NCBI GenBank assembly: GCA_958296445.1
Contig: OY282565.1
Coordinates: forward strand, 1,281,936-1,345,935
DNA: 64,000 nucleotides
Direction: 5' to 3'
From: an uncultured Dehalococcoidia bacterium
GTDB lineage: Bacteria > Chloroflexota > Dehalococcoidia > Lucifugimonadales > UBA3495
The notes under the pieces are model-generated. The model was given only the letters and a program-made list of their open reading frames with translations, did no database searches and was not told where the DNA came from. Position numbers and translations under genes: made by a program. This document shows, piece after piece, positions 18,010 through 26,226 of the stretch. Each line of letters opens with the position of its first letter. Positions within the stretch are counted from its first letter, which is position 1.

Positions 18010-18825
18010 ATGATATTCGGCGCAATCACCAACTCGTGGCGTCTGCAACTGGAATCCGAGGAACTGATTGACTTGGTAGGGCAGGCCGAAGCGAAGGGGG
18101 CGCGGCATATCGAGCTGCGCCAGACCTGCCTAGGCGCCTGCGAATCGGGCCAGGGCGACGATTGGCGCCCGTCGCTGGATGGGCTGGATGCGGTGGTTAA
18201 AGCCTACCCCGGCCTAACCTTCGATTTGGCGATGGCCTGGCCCTGCCTTACGCGGGAAATCGCCCCGCAGAGCGAGGGCTGGCAGGCGGCGCTGGCCGGG
18301 GCGATACTGGTGGGCGGCGGCTCCCCCCAGCTACGCATCGTTGACCCCTCCGCTTTCGACTCGGCCTGGCAATCCCCGGCGGACATTCCCGAAGCGGCCT
18401 GGGGACTGGCCGGGCTGGCCACCGAAGCGGCGCGGCAGGGCGTCACCCTCTCTATGGAGAACTCCGGGCAGCCCATCGGCAGTATGGCGATGCTGGTTGA
18501 GGCCGTCCGGGAGCGGATGCCCGCCGAATCCCGCCATTACTTGGGCCTTTGCCCCGACCCCACCAACCAACTGCGCCGCTTCCCCCATTCGGAACCGCTG
18601 AAAGACCTGGACGCCCTGCCGCCGGATATGCTGAAAATTGTCCACTTCAAGCAGATGCGCGGCGGCGACGCCATCCCCGAGGTGGACGACGGCGACCTCG
18701 ATTGCCGCGAAATGCGCGACATCCTAGCCGCCAAAGGCTACACGGGCGCGGCCATTATGGAAATCCCGCCCCACCCCAACGTTTTCGCCAACCTAGAGGC
18801 CAGTTTCGCCTATCTGCGCCGGTAG
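18010..18825 (+). CDS. Xylose-isomerase-like TIM barrel (sugar phosphate isomerase/epimerase family)
   Basis: A 271-residue protein of the AP-endonuclease-2 / sugar phosphate isomerase superfamily. It shows the usual order: an early GARHIELRQ strand, a central LSMENSGQPIG (metal-binding Glu), the YLGLCPDPTNQLR block and the C-terminal IVHFKQM...MEIPPHPN, with acidic and histidine ligands for a divalent metal. Enzymes of this fold isomerise or epimerise sugars and inositols. No neighbour fixes the substrate. It is a single gene flanked by repeats. Confidence 0.82.
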   Translation: MIFGAITNSWRLQLESEELIDLVGQAEAKGARHIELRQTCLGACESGQGDDWRPSLDGLDAVVKAYPGLTFDLAMAWPCLTREIAPQSEGWQAALAGAILVGGGSPQLRIVDPSAFDSAWQSPADIPEAAWGLAGLATEAARQGVTLSMENSGQPIGSMAMLVEAVRERMPAESRHYLGLCPDPTNQLRRFPHSEPLKDLDALPPDMLKIVHFKQMRGGDAIPEVDDGDLDCREMRDILAAKGYTGAAIMEIPPHPNVFANLEASFAYLRR

Positions 18826-18854
18826 CCTCGCACTCCTGATATGGTATCCTGTGG

Positions 18855-18874
18855 ATTCCCGCCTTCGCGGGAAT
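18855..18874. repeat. Dispersed hairpin repeat, ATTCCCGC family
   Basis: Perfect inverted repeat ATTCCCGC-CTTC-GCGGGAAT, followed by partial copies of GGGAATGACGG to about 18925 and then degenerate GGGTAGATA units to 18960. It is in the opposite orientation to the copy at 2518. It lies between two convergent-free + strand genes. Confidence 0.75.
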
Positions 18875-18979
18875 GACGGCTTAAAAGGCGGGAATGACGG
18901 GGTAGATCGGGAATGACAGGGTAGATACGGATAGATTGGGGCAGATACGGGTAGATATGGAAAAAGCGAGAGTATCGTT

Positions 18980-21073
18980 ATGCGGCGTGCTGCCGTAGTT
19001 GTCTTAATCACGGCGGGAGTGCTCTGTGGCGTGTTCGGGGTGCTGTCGGTCTACATCCGCGATACGGTGCTGGACAGCGACGAGGCCGCGGCGCGGGGCG
19101 TTGAAGCGATGTCCCGGCCCCAAGTGCGGAGTGTAATCAGCAGGGTTGTGGTTGACCAACTGGTAATTGCCGTCCCAAACGCTGTGGCGACGCGCCCCGT
19201 TCTGGAACAGGTAGTATCGGGCGTTCTGGGGGTGCAGGCTTTTACGTCGGTCTATGAGTCGGCAGTCCGCGACCTGCACGGAACAGTGTTTCGCGGTGAT
19301 ACCGATACCCTTACCGTGCGCCTGACCGATATGGTGCTGCTGGCAAAGACGCAGGCCACGGCCCTGAACCCCGAATTGGGGGCAATGATACCCGACAACC
19401 TCACCGATACCCTGATTAACATTCAGTCCGACCCCCTGCTGCTCAACGCAGTGCAAGTCGGCAATGACACTCGCATCCTAGCCTTCGTGCTGCCCCTAGC
19501 CGCGCTTATCGCCTTCGTCGCCGCGGTATTTCTGGCCGTCAGCCGCGGGCGGGCCCTAGTCGGGGTGGGATTCGGCCTCATCAGCATCGGCATAATCACG
19601 ATAATCGTAGAGCGGATAGTCGGCCTAGTGGTCATCCGCGCTTTCCAGACGGATGAGTTGCGCGACGTGGCCCGGGTCTTCTGGGAAGTCTATGCCGGTG
19701 GCCTTACGCTCTGGGCGCTGGTCATCGCCGGAGCCGGGGCCGTGCTGGTGGCCGCCGTATGGTGGCGGTCGGAACCCATAGACATAACCGCCCGCTTGGG
19801 GCAGCTCCGCCGGTTTATCGAACCGCCGGCCCGAACCAGGCAGCGGTTGCTCTGGATAGCCGGTTGGGCCATTGCCGGCATCCTGATGATAGCAGCCTGG
19901 CAGGATGCCCTGCGCGTGATTGTCACGCTCTTTGGCGTAGTCTTTCTGGTCAACGCCCTAGGCGAGCTGTTGCGTATGATAGCCCCGGAGCAGGTGAGTC
20001 CCGCCCCGAACCGGGCGGCGGTGACCGGCTTCGCCCGCTCCAAGTGGGTGCTGGCGGCCCTTGGCATCATAGTAGCCGCAGGCGTCATCGTGGGCGGATA
20101 CTTCGCCATCGCCCGCAGCGGCGGGTCGGGCGTCATTGCTGCGCCAACACCAGCGGCCGGCCCCGACTGCAACGGCTACGCTCTTTTATGCGGCAAGCGC
20201 TTTGACCAAATCGCCATCGCCGCGACGCACAACTCTATGTCCAGCGCCGAGGACGGGTTCGTGCTGGCTAACCACTCCCGGGGCATCATCCCCCAGTTGG
20301 ACGCCGGTTATCGGGGGCTGCTGATTGACCTTTACTACGGCATTGACTCGGAACGGACGCCGGTAGTCGTAACCGACATAGCGCCGCCTACGCCGGAGCA
20401 ACGGGCGCAACTGGTGGAGCAGTTGGGCGAGGCGACGGTGCGCTCCTCAGAGGAACTGCGCCAGCGCAACCTGGACGCCGGCGGCCAGCGCCGGGTCTAC
20501 CTCTGCCACGCACTCTGTGAGATTGGCGCAACCCTCTTTTCCGCCGAACTGGAGCGGCTGCGCGGCTGGCTGGAAGCCAACCCGGGCGAGGTTCTGCTCA
20601 TCATTATCGAGGACAACGTGTCTCCCGCCGATATATCCGCCGCCTTTGACCAGGCCGGGCTGACCCGCTACGCTCACACCCAGCCCCCCGGCGCGGCCTG
20701 GCCCACGCTGAGGCAGATGATTGACTCCGGCCAACGGCTGGTAGTAATGGCCGAAAGAAACTCCCAAGGCGTCCCCTGGCTCCACGACGCCTTCGCCTTC
20801 ACCCAAGAAACGCCCTTCACCTTCGACAGCGTTGACCAGTTCAGTTGCGCCCCCAACCGCGGCAACCCGGACAATCCCCTGTTTATGATTAACCACTGGG
20901 TCACCCCGGCGGCGGCCACCGCCGCCGACAGCGCCAACACCGCCGACGCCCTAAACCGCCGCATAGCCACCTGCCGCCAAGAACGCGCCCGCCCCCCCAA
21001 CATAATAGGCATAGACTTCTACGCCCGCGGCGACACCCTAGCAGTGGTGAACGCCCTTAACGGGGTGCAGTAA
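18980..21073 (+). CDS. Integral membrane protein with C-terminal PLC-like phosphodiesterase domain
   Basis: A 697-residue two-part protein. Residues 1-30 form a signal-anchor helix; an extracytoplasmic segment follows to about 160. Residues 160-380 hold about six further transmembrane helices. From about 400 the protein becomes a PI-PLC X-like TIM barrel: RFDQIAIAATHNSMSS with the first catalytic histidine near 416, then LLIDLYYG, and YLCHALCEIG with the second histidine near 510, then LLIIIEDNVSPADI. This domain would face outside the cell. Enzymes of the fold cleave phosphodiester head groups of lipids with or without calcium. I infer a lipid or glycolipid substrate. Fusion to a multi-helix anchor is unusual. 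It ends beside the DUF6338 pair on the other strand. Confidence 0.8.
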   Translation: MRRAAVVVLITAGVLCGVFGVLSVYIRDTVLDSDEAAARGVEAMSRPQVRSVISRVVVDQLVIAVPNAVATRPVLEQVVSGVLGVQAFTSVYESAVRDLHGTVFRGDTDTLTVRLTDMVLLAKTQATALNPELGAMIPDNLTDTLINIQSDPLLLNAVQVGNDTRILAFVLPLAALIAFVAAVFLAVSRGRALVGVGFGLISIGIITIIVERIVGLVVIRAFQTDELRDVARVFWEVYAGGLTLWALVIAGAGAVLVAAVWWRSEPIDITARLGQLRRFIEPPARTRQRLLWIAGWAIAGILMIAAWQDALRVIVTLFGVVFLVNALGELLRMIAPEQVSPAPNRAAVTGFARSKWVLAALGIIVAAGVIVGGYFAIARSGGSGVIAAPTPAAGPDCNGYALLCGKRFDQIAIAATHNSMSSAEDGFVLANHSRGIIPQLDAGYRGLLIDLYYGIDSERTPVVVTDIAPPTPEQRAQLVEQLGEATVRSSEELRQRNLDAGGQRRVYLCHALCEIGATLFSAELERLRGWLEANPGEVLLIIIEDNVSPADISAAFDQAGLTRYAHTQPPGAAWPTLRQMIDSGQRLVVMAERNSQGVPWLHDAFAFTQETPFTFDSVDQFSCAPNRGNPDNPLFMINHWVTPAAATAADSANTADALNRRIATCRQERARPPNIIGIDFYARGDTLAVVNALNGVQ

Positions 21074-21124
21074 CGCCGGGCCGTTATTCGGCTTAGACAG
21101 GCGACCGCGGGCGGGCCGCCATAT

Positions 21125-21247
21125 TTATTGCTTTGGTGGTGGCGGCGGGGGCGGCGGCGGGGGTTTTGTCACCCCAAGAGGTTTGGGTGTTCTGCCTTTA
21201 GCGAACGGCTTGCGCCGGCTTGGCGGTAGATTGGGCAGTTTAGCCAT
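21125..21247 (-). CDS. Very small proline-rich protein (40 aa)
   Basis: A 40-codon open frame that reads MAKLPNLPPSRRKPFAKGRT, then a short linker and ten consecutive prolines before the end PKQ. It has an excellent ribosome site, AAGGAG six bases before the ATG, and that site overlaps the stop codon of the DUF6338 gene at 21251, so the two are translationally coupled. The sequence is basic at its N-terminus and proline-only at its C-terminus. It resembles no family I know. A polyproline run would need EF-P for translation. It could be a ligand for an SH3-like or membrane partner, but that is speculation. Low complexity means it could also be chance. Confidence 0.55.
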   Translation of the reverse strand: MAKLPNLPPSRRKPFAKGRTPKPLGVTKPPPPPPPPPPKQ

Positions 21248-21250
21248 GAG

Positions 21251-21856
21251 TTACTCCTTGGGTGTTTCAACCGGAGTCTGTTCCAAGAATTCTACCATTT
21301 CCACATCCTGTCCGGGTATCAGGATAATGGAAACTCCTGTCAGAGGGTGGCTTCCGTCCTCAACCAGCCATTCGCCTTCAGCTATTATGAAATGGCCTTG
21401 TTCTGGGTGTCCCGGCCACTCTTGGGGCCATCCGTAAAGGCGGCGGCCTCCCTTCAGGTGAAGTACAACGTAGCATTCGGTATATCTGTGAAAGGCTGAA
21501 TACCATTCAGACGGATATGAAGTTTCCTTGGTGACGTCGATGCGCCGCAACAGTTTATGGGCCATATCATGGTTCACGGACCAAGCCATAATCAGAGCAA
21601 GGAGTATAGCGCTCAAGACCGAAATAACGGTTTCCGCCCCCGCAGGCCAAGAGTCTGATCCCCATGCCGAGAACACGAATGTCAGCAGAATCCAAGTGGC
21701 TGCTTGGGCGGCGACAGTGAAAGCCAAGGCGTGTATGACGTGGCCGAACTCATTCGGCTTTGGGTAAGACGTAAGCGAGTAGAAAACCACCGCCGCGACA
21801 AGCCCCGGGAGGAGGAACGCCAGAACGGAAACAGCTTCACTGGTAGCCCAATCCAC
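21251..21856 (-). CDS. DUF6338 membrane protein
   Basis: A 201-residue protein with three N-terminal hydrophobic segments (residues about 8-28, 40-64, 76-95) and a soluble C-terminal domain. The latter contains YPSEWYSAFHRYTECYVVLH, then GGRRLYGWPQEWP and GHFIIAEGEW. That pattern, LPGL at the start and SEWY...LYGWP in the tail, is DUF6338. The function of the family is unknown; it often sits in accessory regions. The start is GTG 21856 with GGAGAGG upstream. It is followed directly by the small proline-rich gene. Nothing in the sequence indicates regulation. Confidence 0.78.
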   Translation of the reverse strand: MDWATSEAVSVLAFLLPGLVAAVVFYSLTSYPKPNEFGHVIHALAFTVAAQAATWILLTFVFSAWGSDSWPAGAETVISVLSAILLALIMAWSVNHDMAHKLLRRIDVTKETSYPSEWYSAFHRYTECYVVLHLKGGRRLYGWPQEWPGHPEQGHFIIAEGEWLVEDGSHPLTGVSIILIPGQDVEMVEFLEQTPVETPKE

Positions 21857-21925
21857 TATTACCTCTCCGGCGTTTCCCCGGCAATGGGTTCACGCCGCCC
21901 CCCTTTGGCAAGCTCGAGGCAGGTA

Positions 21926-23221
21926 CTACCGCAACGCCAGCAGTGCCTCGCTTTCCTCCGCCGCGCCGTTCAGGTTCACCCGGCGGCCGTCCTTGATGAC
22001 GGCGTTCAGGCGCTTGCCGCCTTGCAGGACGCGGATGTCGGCCAGGGGGTCGGCGTCCAGTATCAGCAGGTCGGCCAGCTTGCCGGGTTGGATGGTTCCC
22101 AGCTCGCCCTCCATGCCGACGGCGTAGGCGTTCTCGCGGGTGTTGGCTACGATGGCTTCCATAGGGGTATAGCCGCCATACTTGACCATCACCTCGGCCT
22201 CGTGGGCGTGCAGCTCCCCGTAGGGCATCACCGGAGAGTTGCCGCTGTCGGTGCCGCACAGCACCTTTACGCCCAGACTGCGGGCCATTTCCAGCACCTG
22301 CATGGCGCTTTCGGCGTTGCGGCGGATGATGTCCAGCTCCTCGTCGCTGCGGCCCCGCTCCTTGCCCACGGCCAGCGCCTCGAACAGGAAGGTCATAGTG
22401 GGCATAATGCGCACCCCGGCCTCGGCGACGGCGTACAGTTCGCCCTCGGTGGCTAAGTCGGCGTGCATAATCCAGTCCACCCCGGCCTCCGCCGCCGCTT
22501 TGGTGGAGCCTGCGCCCCGCGAGTGGATGGCGATGCGGGCGTTGCGGCGGTGGGCTTCGTCCACCACTGCCGCCATTTCCTCTTTGGAAATGGTCTGGGT
22601 GTCGCCCCAGGTGCTGTCGGCCAGCTTGATGAAGTCCACGCCATGCTTGGTCTGGCGGCGCACTTCGGTAATCATATCGGAGACGTCGTTGGCCAGAACG
22701 CCTAGGGTATGCTCCGGCGTGCCGACCCATGACGGCTCGTAGTCGCCGATGCTGCCGTAGGTGACGATGAATCGCCCGGCGGTATAGATGCGCGGCCCTT
22801 CCACCAGCCCGGCGTTGATGGCGTCGCGCAGCCCTACTTCGATGAACCAGGTTCCGCCGGGAATGGACAGGCTGGTAACGCCGGAGCGCAGGATGGTCTG
22901 GGCGTTGCGGGCGGCTCGGATGGCGCTGAATCCTGGGCTGACGGTGCCTCGCCCGCTGGGATACTTGGCGGATGACACCGCCGGAAAACCAAAGGATAGG
23001 TGGCAGTGGCCCTCAATCAGCCCCGGCATTATCCACTTCCCGGCGGCGTCTATCACCTCCACTCTGGCGGTGTCCTCCAGATTGAGGCCCGGCGGAAGCT
23101 GGCCGACGCCGGAGAAGCGGTTGCCTTCGATGACCACTGCGTCGTTGGGCGCCGCCGGGTCGCCGGTGCCGTCAATGAGCGTTCCGTTGCGAATCACCAG
23201 GGTCTTATTACTGCTCGCCAT
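21926..23221 (-). CDS. Imidazolonepropionase-like amidohydrolase
   Basis: A 431-residue amidohydrolase-1 family enzyme. The N-terminal beta-sandwich (TLVIRNGTLIDGTGD) leads to the barrel with GLIEGHCHLSFGFP (HxH), the bridging lysine in VDFIKLADSTWGD, histidines in ARIAIHSRG and DWIMHADL, and the catalytic aspartate in LCGTDSGNSPV. It closes with GTIQPGKLADLLILDADP, the usual return of the beta-sandwich. It hydrolyses C-N bonds in cyclic or linear amides, or carbamate-type substrates. The particular substrate is not fixed. The start ATG 23221 follows AGGGGGAAGG. It is divergent from the dehalogenase-like gene at 23306. Confidence 0.88.
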   Translation of the reverse strand: MASSNKTLVIRNGTLIDGTGDPAAPNDAVVIEGNRFSGVGQLPPGLNLEDTARVEVIDAAGKWIMPGLIEGHCHLSFGFPAVSSAKYPSGRGTVSPGFSAIRAARNAQTILRSGVTSLSIPGGTWFIEVGLRDAINAGLVEGPRIYTAGRFIVTYGSIGDYEPSWVGTPEHTLGVLANDVSDMITEVRRQTKHGVDFIKLADSTWGDTQTISKEEMAAVVDEAHRRNARIAIHSRGAGSTKAAAEAGVDWIMHADLATEGELYAVAEAGVRIMPTMTFLFEALAVGKERGRSDEELDIIRRNAESAMQVLEMARSLGVKVLCGTDSGNSPVMPYGELHAHEAEVMVKYGGYTPMEAIVANTRENAYAVGMEGELGTIQPGKLADLLILDADPLADIRVLQGGKRLNAVIKDGRRVNLNGAAEESEALLALR

Positions 23222-23305
23222 AGCCTTCCCCCTAGCCCTTTGCGTCTTTGCGGCTCTGCGCCTTTGCGTTAGTATAACCCAATACTTTACAGAGGGAGCG
23301 CAAGG

Positions 23306-24181
23306 ATGTACGAAGGATTCGAGCGGCTGCGGATTGACACCAGCGGCGGCGCAACCATCAACCTAGTAAAGGGCGGCGACGGCCCGCCGTTGCTGCTGCT
23401 CCACGGATACCCGCAGTCGCATCTGATGTGGCACAAAATCGCGCCCCGGTTGGCCGAGGATTTCACTGTGGTAGTCCCCGACCTGCGGGGTTACGGCGAC
23501 AGCAGCAAGGTGCCGGGCGACCCGGAGCATCACAACTACTCCAAGCGGGCGATGGCCCAAGACCAAGTGGACGTGATGCAGAGCCTAGGTTTTGATTCCT
23601 TCCGGCTGGTGGGCCACGACCGGGGGGCGCGGGTGTCTCATCGCTTGACCAAAGACCACCAGCAGCGGGTAGAGAAACTGATGGTGCTGGACATCATACC
23701 GACGCACCGGATGTTTCAGATTGTCAACAAGGAAATGGCGACCAACACCTACCACTGGTTTTTCCTGATTCAGCCCTATGACTTCCCGGAGCGGGTAATC
23801 GGGGCCGACCCGGACTATTTCCTGCGCCGCTCTTTCCGGCGCAACCCCGACGCCGCCGACGCTTTCCCGCCGGAGGTGGTGGACGAATACGCCCGCTGTT
23901 TCAGCGACCCCGGCACCATCCACGCCACCTGCGAGGATTACCGCGCCGGGGCCAGCATTGACTTGGTTCACGACGATGCCGACTTCGACAACAAAGTCGC
24001 CTGCCCGATGTTCGCTCTCTGGAGCTCCACTGGCTACGTGGGCCGGACGCAGGACGTGCTGGCCGTCTGGCGCGACTACGCCGCCAACGTCCGCGGCCAG
24101 TCCCTACCCTGCGGCCACTACATCCCGGAGGAAATGCCCGACGAAAGCTACGCCATCATCAAGTCCTTCCTCCAAGAGTAG
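23306..24181 (+). CDS. Alpha/beta hydrolase of the haloacetate (fluoroacetate) dehalogenase group
   Basis: A 291-residue alpha/beta hydrolase. The nucleophile elbow is GHDRGARVSHR near residue 110, with aspartate as nucleophile and two arginines for the carboxylate, exactly as recalled for fluoroacetate dehalogenase FAcD. TYHWFFLIQP carries the His-Trp pair that binds the halide, and CGHYIPEE near the end holds the catalytic histidine. The oxyanion loop is LLLLHGYPQSHLMWHKIAP. The reaction would be hydrolytic removal of halide from a 2-haloacid. Defluorination is possible but not provable, since epoxide hydrolases are near relatives. The ribosome site is GGGAGCGCAAGG. The downstream MFS gene is on the same strand and could import the substrate. 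Confidence 0.82.
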   Translation: MYEGFERLRIDTSGGATINLVKGGDGPPLLLLHGYPQSHLMWHKIAPRLAEDFTVVVPDLRGYGDSSKVPGDPEHHNYSKRAMAQDQVDVMQSLGFDSFRLVGHDRGARVSHRLTKDHQQRVEKLMVLDIIPTHRMFQIVNKEMATNTYHWFFLIQPYDFPERVIGADPDYFLRRSFRRNPDAADAFPPEVVDEYARCFSDPGTIHATCEDYRAGASIDLVHDDADFDNKVACPMFALWSSTGYVGRTQDVLAVWRDYAANVRGQSLPCGHYIPEEMPDESYAIIKSFLQE

Positions 24182-24188
24182 GGGGACG

Positions 24189-24260
24189 GAAACGCCGAGG
24201 ACGCAGAGCAATCGCAGAGAACGCAGAGATGATGTATGAATAAAACTCTGCGCCCTCGGC
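24189..24260. repeat. Dispersed repeat of the CGCAGAGAACGCAGAG type
   Basis: Imperfect short-period repeats of AACGC(A/C)GAGG..GCAGAG between two + strand genes. Copies of the same kind occur near 23240, 27082 and 58757. They translate in one frame as AEGAEG-like peptides, a common pattern for dispersed bacterial repeats. No coding role is supported. Confidence 0.65.
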
Positions 24261-24272
24261 GTTTAATGGAAA

Positions 24273-25523
24273 ATGATGATTGAGCGGACGCCGCCGCGCA
24301 GTTGGGCAGTGCTGCTGCTGTTTCGCGCCCAGCAGAGCAGCGTCATCCTGGTTTCCTACACTTTTGGGCTGTTTCTGCCCTTTATCCGGGAAGACTTGGG
24401 GATTACGGCGTTGCAGGCGGGGCTGTTGCAAGGGGTGTGGTGGATAACCGCCGCGTTGCTGGCCCTGCCTTTCGGGGCGTGGTTTTCCCGTTTCCGTCCG
24501 GTGCCGCTGGCGCTGGTTTCGTTGTTGCTGGGCGCTCCGTTCCTGTTTGTGCAGGCATTGGCCCCCGGGTTCTGGCTGCTGTTTCTGGGGCGGCTGTGCT
24601 TCATACTGTTTCACACGGTGAACACCCCGGCGCGTGCTTTGCTGTTGCACCAGTGGTGCGCCCCCCGGCATTACACTCTGGTGCAGTCGGTTGGGCTGTC
24701 GCAGCACAGCGTGATGCTGGCTTTGGCGGTGAGCTTGAGCCCGTGGCTGATTGAGGGGCTGGGGAGCTGGCGCATCGCCTATATGGCCTGGGGCGGGCTG
24801 TTTGCGGCGCAGATTGTGGTCTGGGCCGTGGTTGCCAGAGAAGACCGCATACCCCAAGCCCCGCCGGAGCAGGCCGACGGCGACGGCGGGGCGTCGCCGT
24901 GGCAGGCGCTCCGGCTCTACCCACAGGGCTGGCTGGTGGCGGCGGTGATGCTGTTCCTGTCGGCTACCTGGACGGGGATGGTGACCTTTCTGCCCACGCT
25001 GTGGGTTGAGGAACGGGGCGTGGCCTTGACCCTGGGCGGCCCGTTGCTGGGTTTCCTGTACTATGGGCTGATACCGTCGGGGTTCCTCGGCGGGGCGCTG
25101 CTGTCGCGGTTGCGCAGCCGCAAGACGCTGCTGGCGGTTCCGGCCCTGCTCAACGCGCTGTTCGGGGTTGCCGTAACCCTATCGGAGGCCCCGGCCCTGC
25201 TGATGGTCTTTATCACCGGCTTGGGGCTGGTATGGGTAGCAACCCCGGCGATTCAAGTGCTGCCCTTTGAGTTTCCCGGCGTGGCGCCCCGGCAGGTGGC
25301 GGTGCTGACCGCGCTGACGGCGACCTTTATGGGCTTGGGGTTCGCCCTTGGCCCGATGCTGGTTGGCTTGGTGGCCCAACTGACCGGCTCGATACAGGCC
25401 GGCCTGATTGCGCTGTCGCTGCTGACCGGGCTGGGCGTGATAGCCGGGCTGGCCTACCCCGACCGCCCGGGGGCGCCGATGGCGTGGGCGCGGGCCGGGT
25501 GGGGGCGCATCCCGCCCCGCTAG
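24273..25523 (+). CDS. Major facilitator superfamily transporter
   Basis: A 416-residue protein with twelve predicted hydrophobic helices. A typical MFS first-half pattern is present: FGLFLPFIREDLGITALQAG in helix 1-2, then the loop with FSRFRPVP, and a central hydrophilic loop around residues 195-215 (DRIPQAPPEQADGDGG). The second half repeats the layout with LLSRLRSRKTLL. No signature fixes the substrate. It lies 91 bases after the dehalogenase-like gene, and an organic acid cargo would fit. Its stop overlaps by four bases the stop of the convergent SnoaL-like gene. Confidence 0.85.
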   Translation: MMIERTPPRSWAVLLLFRAQQSSVILVSYTFGLFLPFIREDLGITALQAGLLQGVWWITAALLALPFGAWFSRFRPVPLALVSLLLGAPFLFVQALAPGFWLLFLGRLCFILFHTVNTPARALLLHQWCAPRHYTLVQSVGLSQHSVMLALAVSLSPWLIEGLGSWRIAYMAWGGLFAAQIVVWAVVAREDRIPQAPPEQADGDGGASPWQALRLYPQGWLVAAVMLFLSATWTGMVTFLPTLWVEERGVALTLGGPLLGFLYYGLIPSGFLGGALLSRLRSRKTLLAVPALLNALFGVAVTLSEAPALLMVFITGLGLVWVATPAIQVLPFEFPGVAPRQVAVLTALTATFMGLGFALGPMLVGLVAQLTGSIQAGLIALSLLTGLGVIAGLAYPDRPGAPMAWARAGWGRIPPR

Positions 25524-26119
25524 ACGAACCGCGTTTTGGCCCAGCCATCCTCGTAAGGCGTGTTGAAAATCGGGGCCGACTTCTTGCTCTTGAACATCCA
25601 CTGGTTGCCCTCGGCGCGGATGTATTCCTCGTCGTCAATGCCGGCCCGCCACATAGCTTGCCCGTTTTCGCCCACGGTGCAGGGCATAAACAGATACCAG
25701 CGGGCGCGGGCGGTGTCGCCGTCTATTTCGATGTGGGGGTTGAGGCCGTAGTGGAGCGCAAAGACGAAGTGGCTGGATATGCCGCGAAAGAACTCACGGA
25801 TGGCCTCCCGCCCCTCGAATCGGCCTAGGCCCTCGCTTTCCCATACCGCGTCCTCGACGAACAGGGCGGCGATGCGGTCGGGGTTATAGTTGTCGTCGCA
25901 GGCGGCGGCGTACTCCGCCTTGAGGTTGCGGATTTCGTTGGCGTCCTCCAGAACCTGCACCCGGTCCCATAATTCCTGCACCATTTCGTGCAGCATTCTG
26001 GGCGTGCGCTTGCGGTAGGGCTTGGGCGGCGGGGGCGGTTCCGGCGCCGCGGGCGTTTCGGGGGCTTCGGGCGCCGCTATCGCCTCCGGGGTTTCGGGGG
26101 TTTCGGATGTTTCAGTCAT
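25520..26119 (-). CDS. SnoaL-like (NTF2-fold) protein
   Basis: A 199-residue protein. The first 35 residues are a low-complexity Glu/Pro/Thr/Ala segment. Then comes a helix with LEDANEIRNLKAEYAAACDD, followed by IAALFVEDAVWESEGLGRFE and GREAIREFFRGIS, the classical opening of the SnoaL_4 domain. Such domains act as small dehydratases, isomerases or binding proteins in catabolism of hydroaromatics. The start is ATG 26119 with GAGAGG five bases before; a GTG six bases earlier would overlap the ribosome site. It is the last gene of the minus-strand run from 29993. Confidence 0.8.
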   Translation of the reverse strand: MTETSETPETPEAIAAPEAPETPAAPEPPPPPKPYRKRTPRMLHEMVQELWDRVQVLEDANEIRNLKAEYAAACDDNYNPDRIAALFVEDAVWESEGLGRFEGREAIREFFRGISSHFVFALHYGLNPHIEIDGDTARARWYLFMPCTVGENGQAMWRAGIDDEEYIRAEGNQWMFKSKKSAPIFNTPYEDGWAKTRFV

Positions 26120-26226
26120 AGACACCTCTCTTGCTGGCAGGGTTTCACTCCCACCCTAACCATCCCTCTAAGGGAGAGGGAGTAGGCGGTTTGGCGGGGC
26201 GGATTCCGATTTATGGGGCAGGGGTT

